Shown: in pieces, positions 44,256 through 44,301 of the stretch | Position numbering within the stretch: the stretch's first letter is position 1 | Layout: each line of letters starts with the position of its first letter | Assembly (NCBI GenBank): GCA_027492775.1 | Contig: JAPUEC010000195.1 | Location: forward strand, 1 to 44,301 | Direction: 5' to 3' | DNA: 44,301 nucleotides | Source of the DNA: Rhodocyclaceae bacterium | GTDB lineage: Bacteria > Pseudomonadota > Gammaproteobacteria > Burkholderiales > Rhodocyclaceae | Translations under genes and position numbers: made by a program | Notes under the pieces: generated by a model | Told to the model about the DNA's origin: nothing | What the model saw: the letters and a program-made list of their open reading frames with translations, nothing else | Databases searched by the model: none

Positions 44256-44301
44256 AAAACTTTAAACGTAGGGGCGACACGGTACTCCGTGGCGACACCA
44301 C
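44256..44301. other. Window end
   Basis: Forty-six bases after the TetR gene hold two GGCGACAC copies around a short ACGG/CCGT hairpin. Nothing more can be said because the window ends. Confidence 0.3.

Overview
The window looks like a chromosomal segment of a betaproteobacterium, most likely Rhodocyclales or a close relative. This is inferred from gene order (exbB-exbD-lpxK-trm112-kdsB-adk and xseA-sodB), a complete cbb3 oxidase locus, and a proton-pumping pyrophosphatase beside a PPi-dependent phosphofructokinase. No rRNA gene or marker that would fix the genus is present.

Left part (1-5605, minus strand): a motility and chemotaxis operon reading motA-motB-cheR-cheB-STAS-cheV-cheV, the last cut by the window edge. 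CheB lacks the phospho-acceptor aspartate of its receiver domain. Then (5784-9251) come a Nudix hydrolase (+) and, convergent, asmA and a tonB-like gene (-).

9323-17652, minus strand: respiration under low oxygen. ccoI-ccoS is followed by a terminator and then ccoN-O-Q-P-G-fixH plus a DUF3149 microprotein. Two FNR/Anr-type boxes lie in the ccoS-ccoN gap. ccoI carries an in-frame amber codon in an otherwise intact gene.

17931-31586: mostly housekeeping. It holds a small secreted protein, tRNA-Thr(CGT), murJ, a PEBP-family protein, a patatin, hppA, the PPi-dependent phosphofructokinase, adk, kdsB, trm112, lpxK, exbD, exbB, xseA and sodB. A palindromic repeat-like stretch sits between trm112 and kdsB and appears to have displaced the usual kdsB start codon.

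31587-44301: accessory, by eye less GC-rich. The core is a compact seven-gene minus-strand operon, pncA-pncB-nadE-nadM/Nudix-kinase-like-VWA-purA-like, divergent from an nrtR-type regulator. A 21-bp palindrome overlaps a good -35 element of the pncA promoter. The first four genes make up a nicotinamide-to-NAD route. The last three (a zinc-ribbon protein with a degenerate kinase fold, a VWA protein, and an adenylosuccinate-synthetase homologue with an altered aspartate loop) are the best candidate for an undescribed system linked to NAD control.

Beyond it lies a second cofactor module: coaE, a CoaD-HD-domain fusion and a small membrane protein, divergent from a TetR regulator with two TTGGT..ACCAA-type operators. 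Together the right third looks like a transferable NAD and CoA cofactor island placed beyond the sodB terminator.
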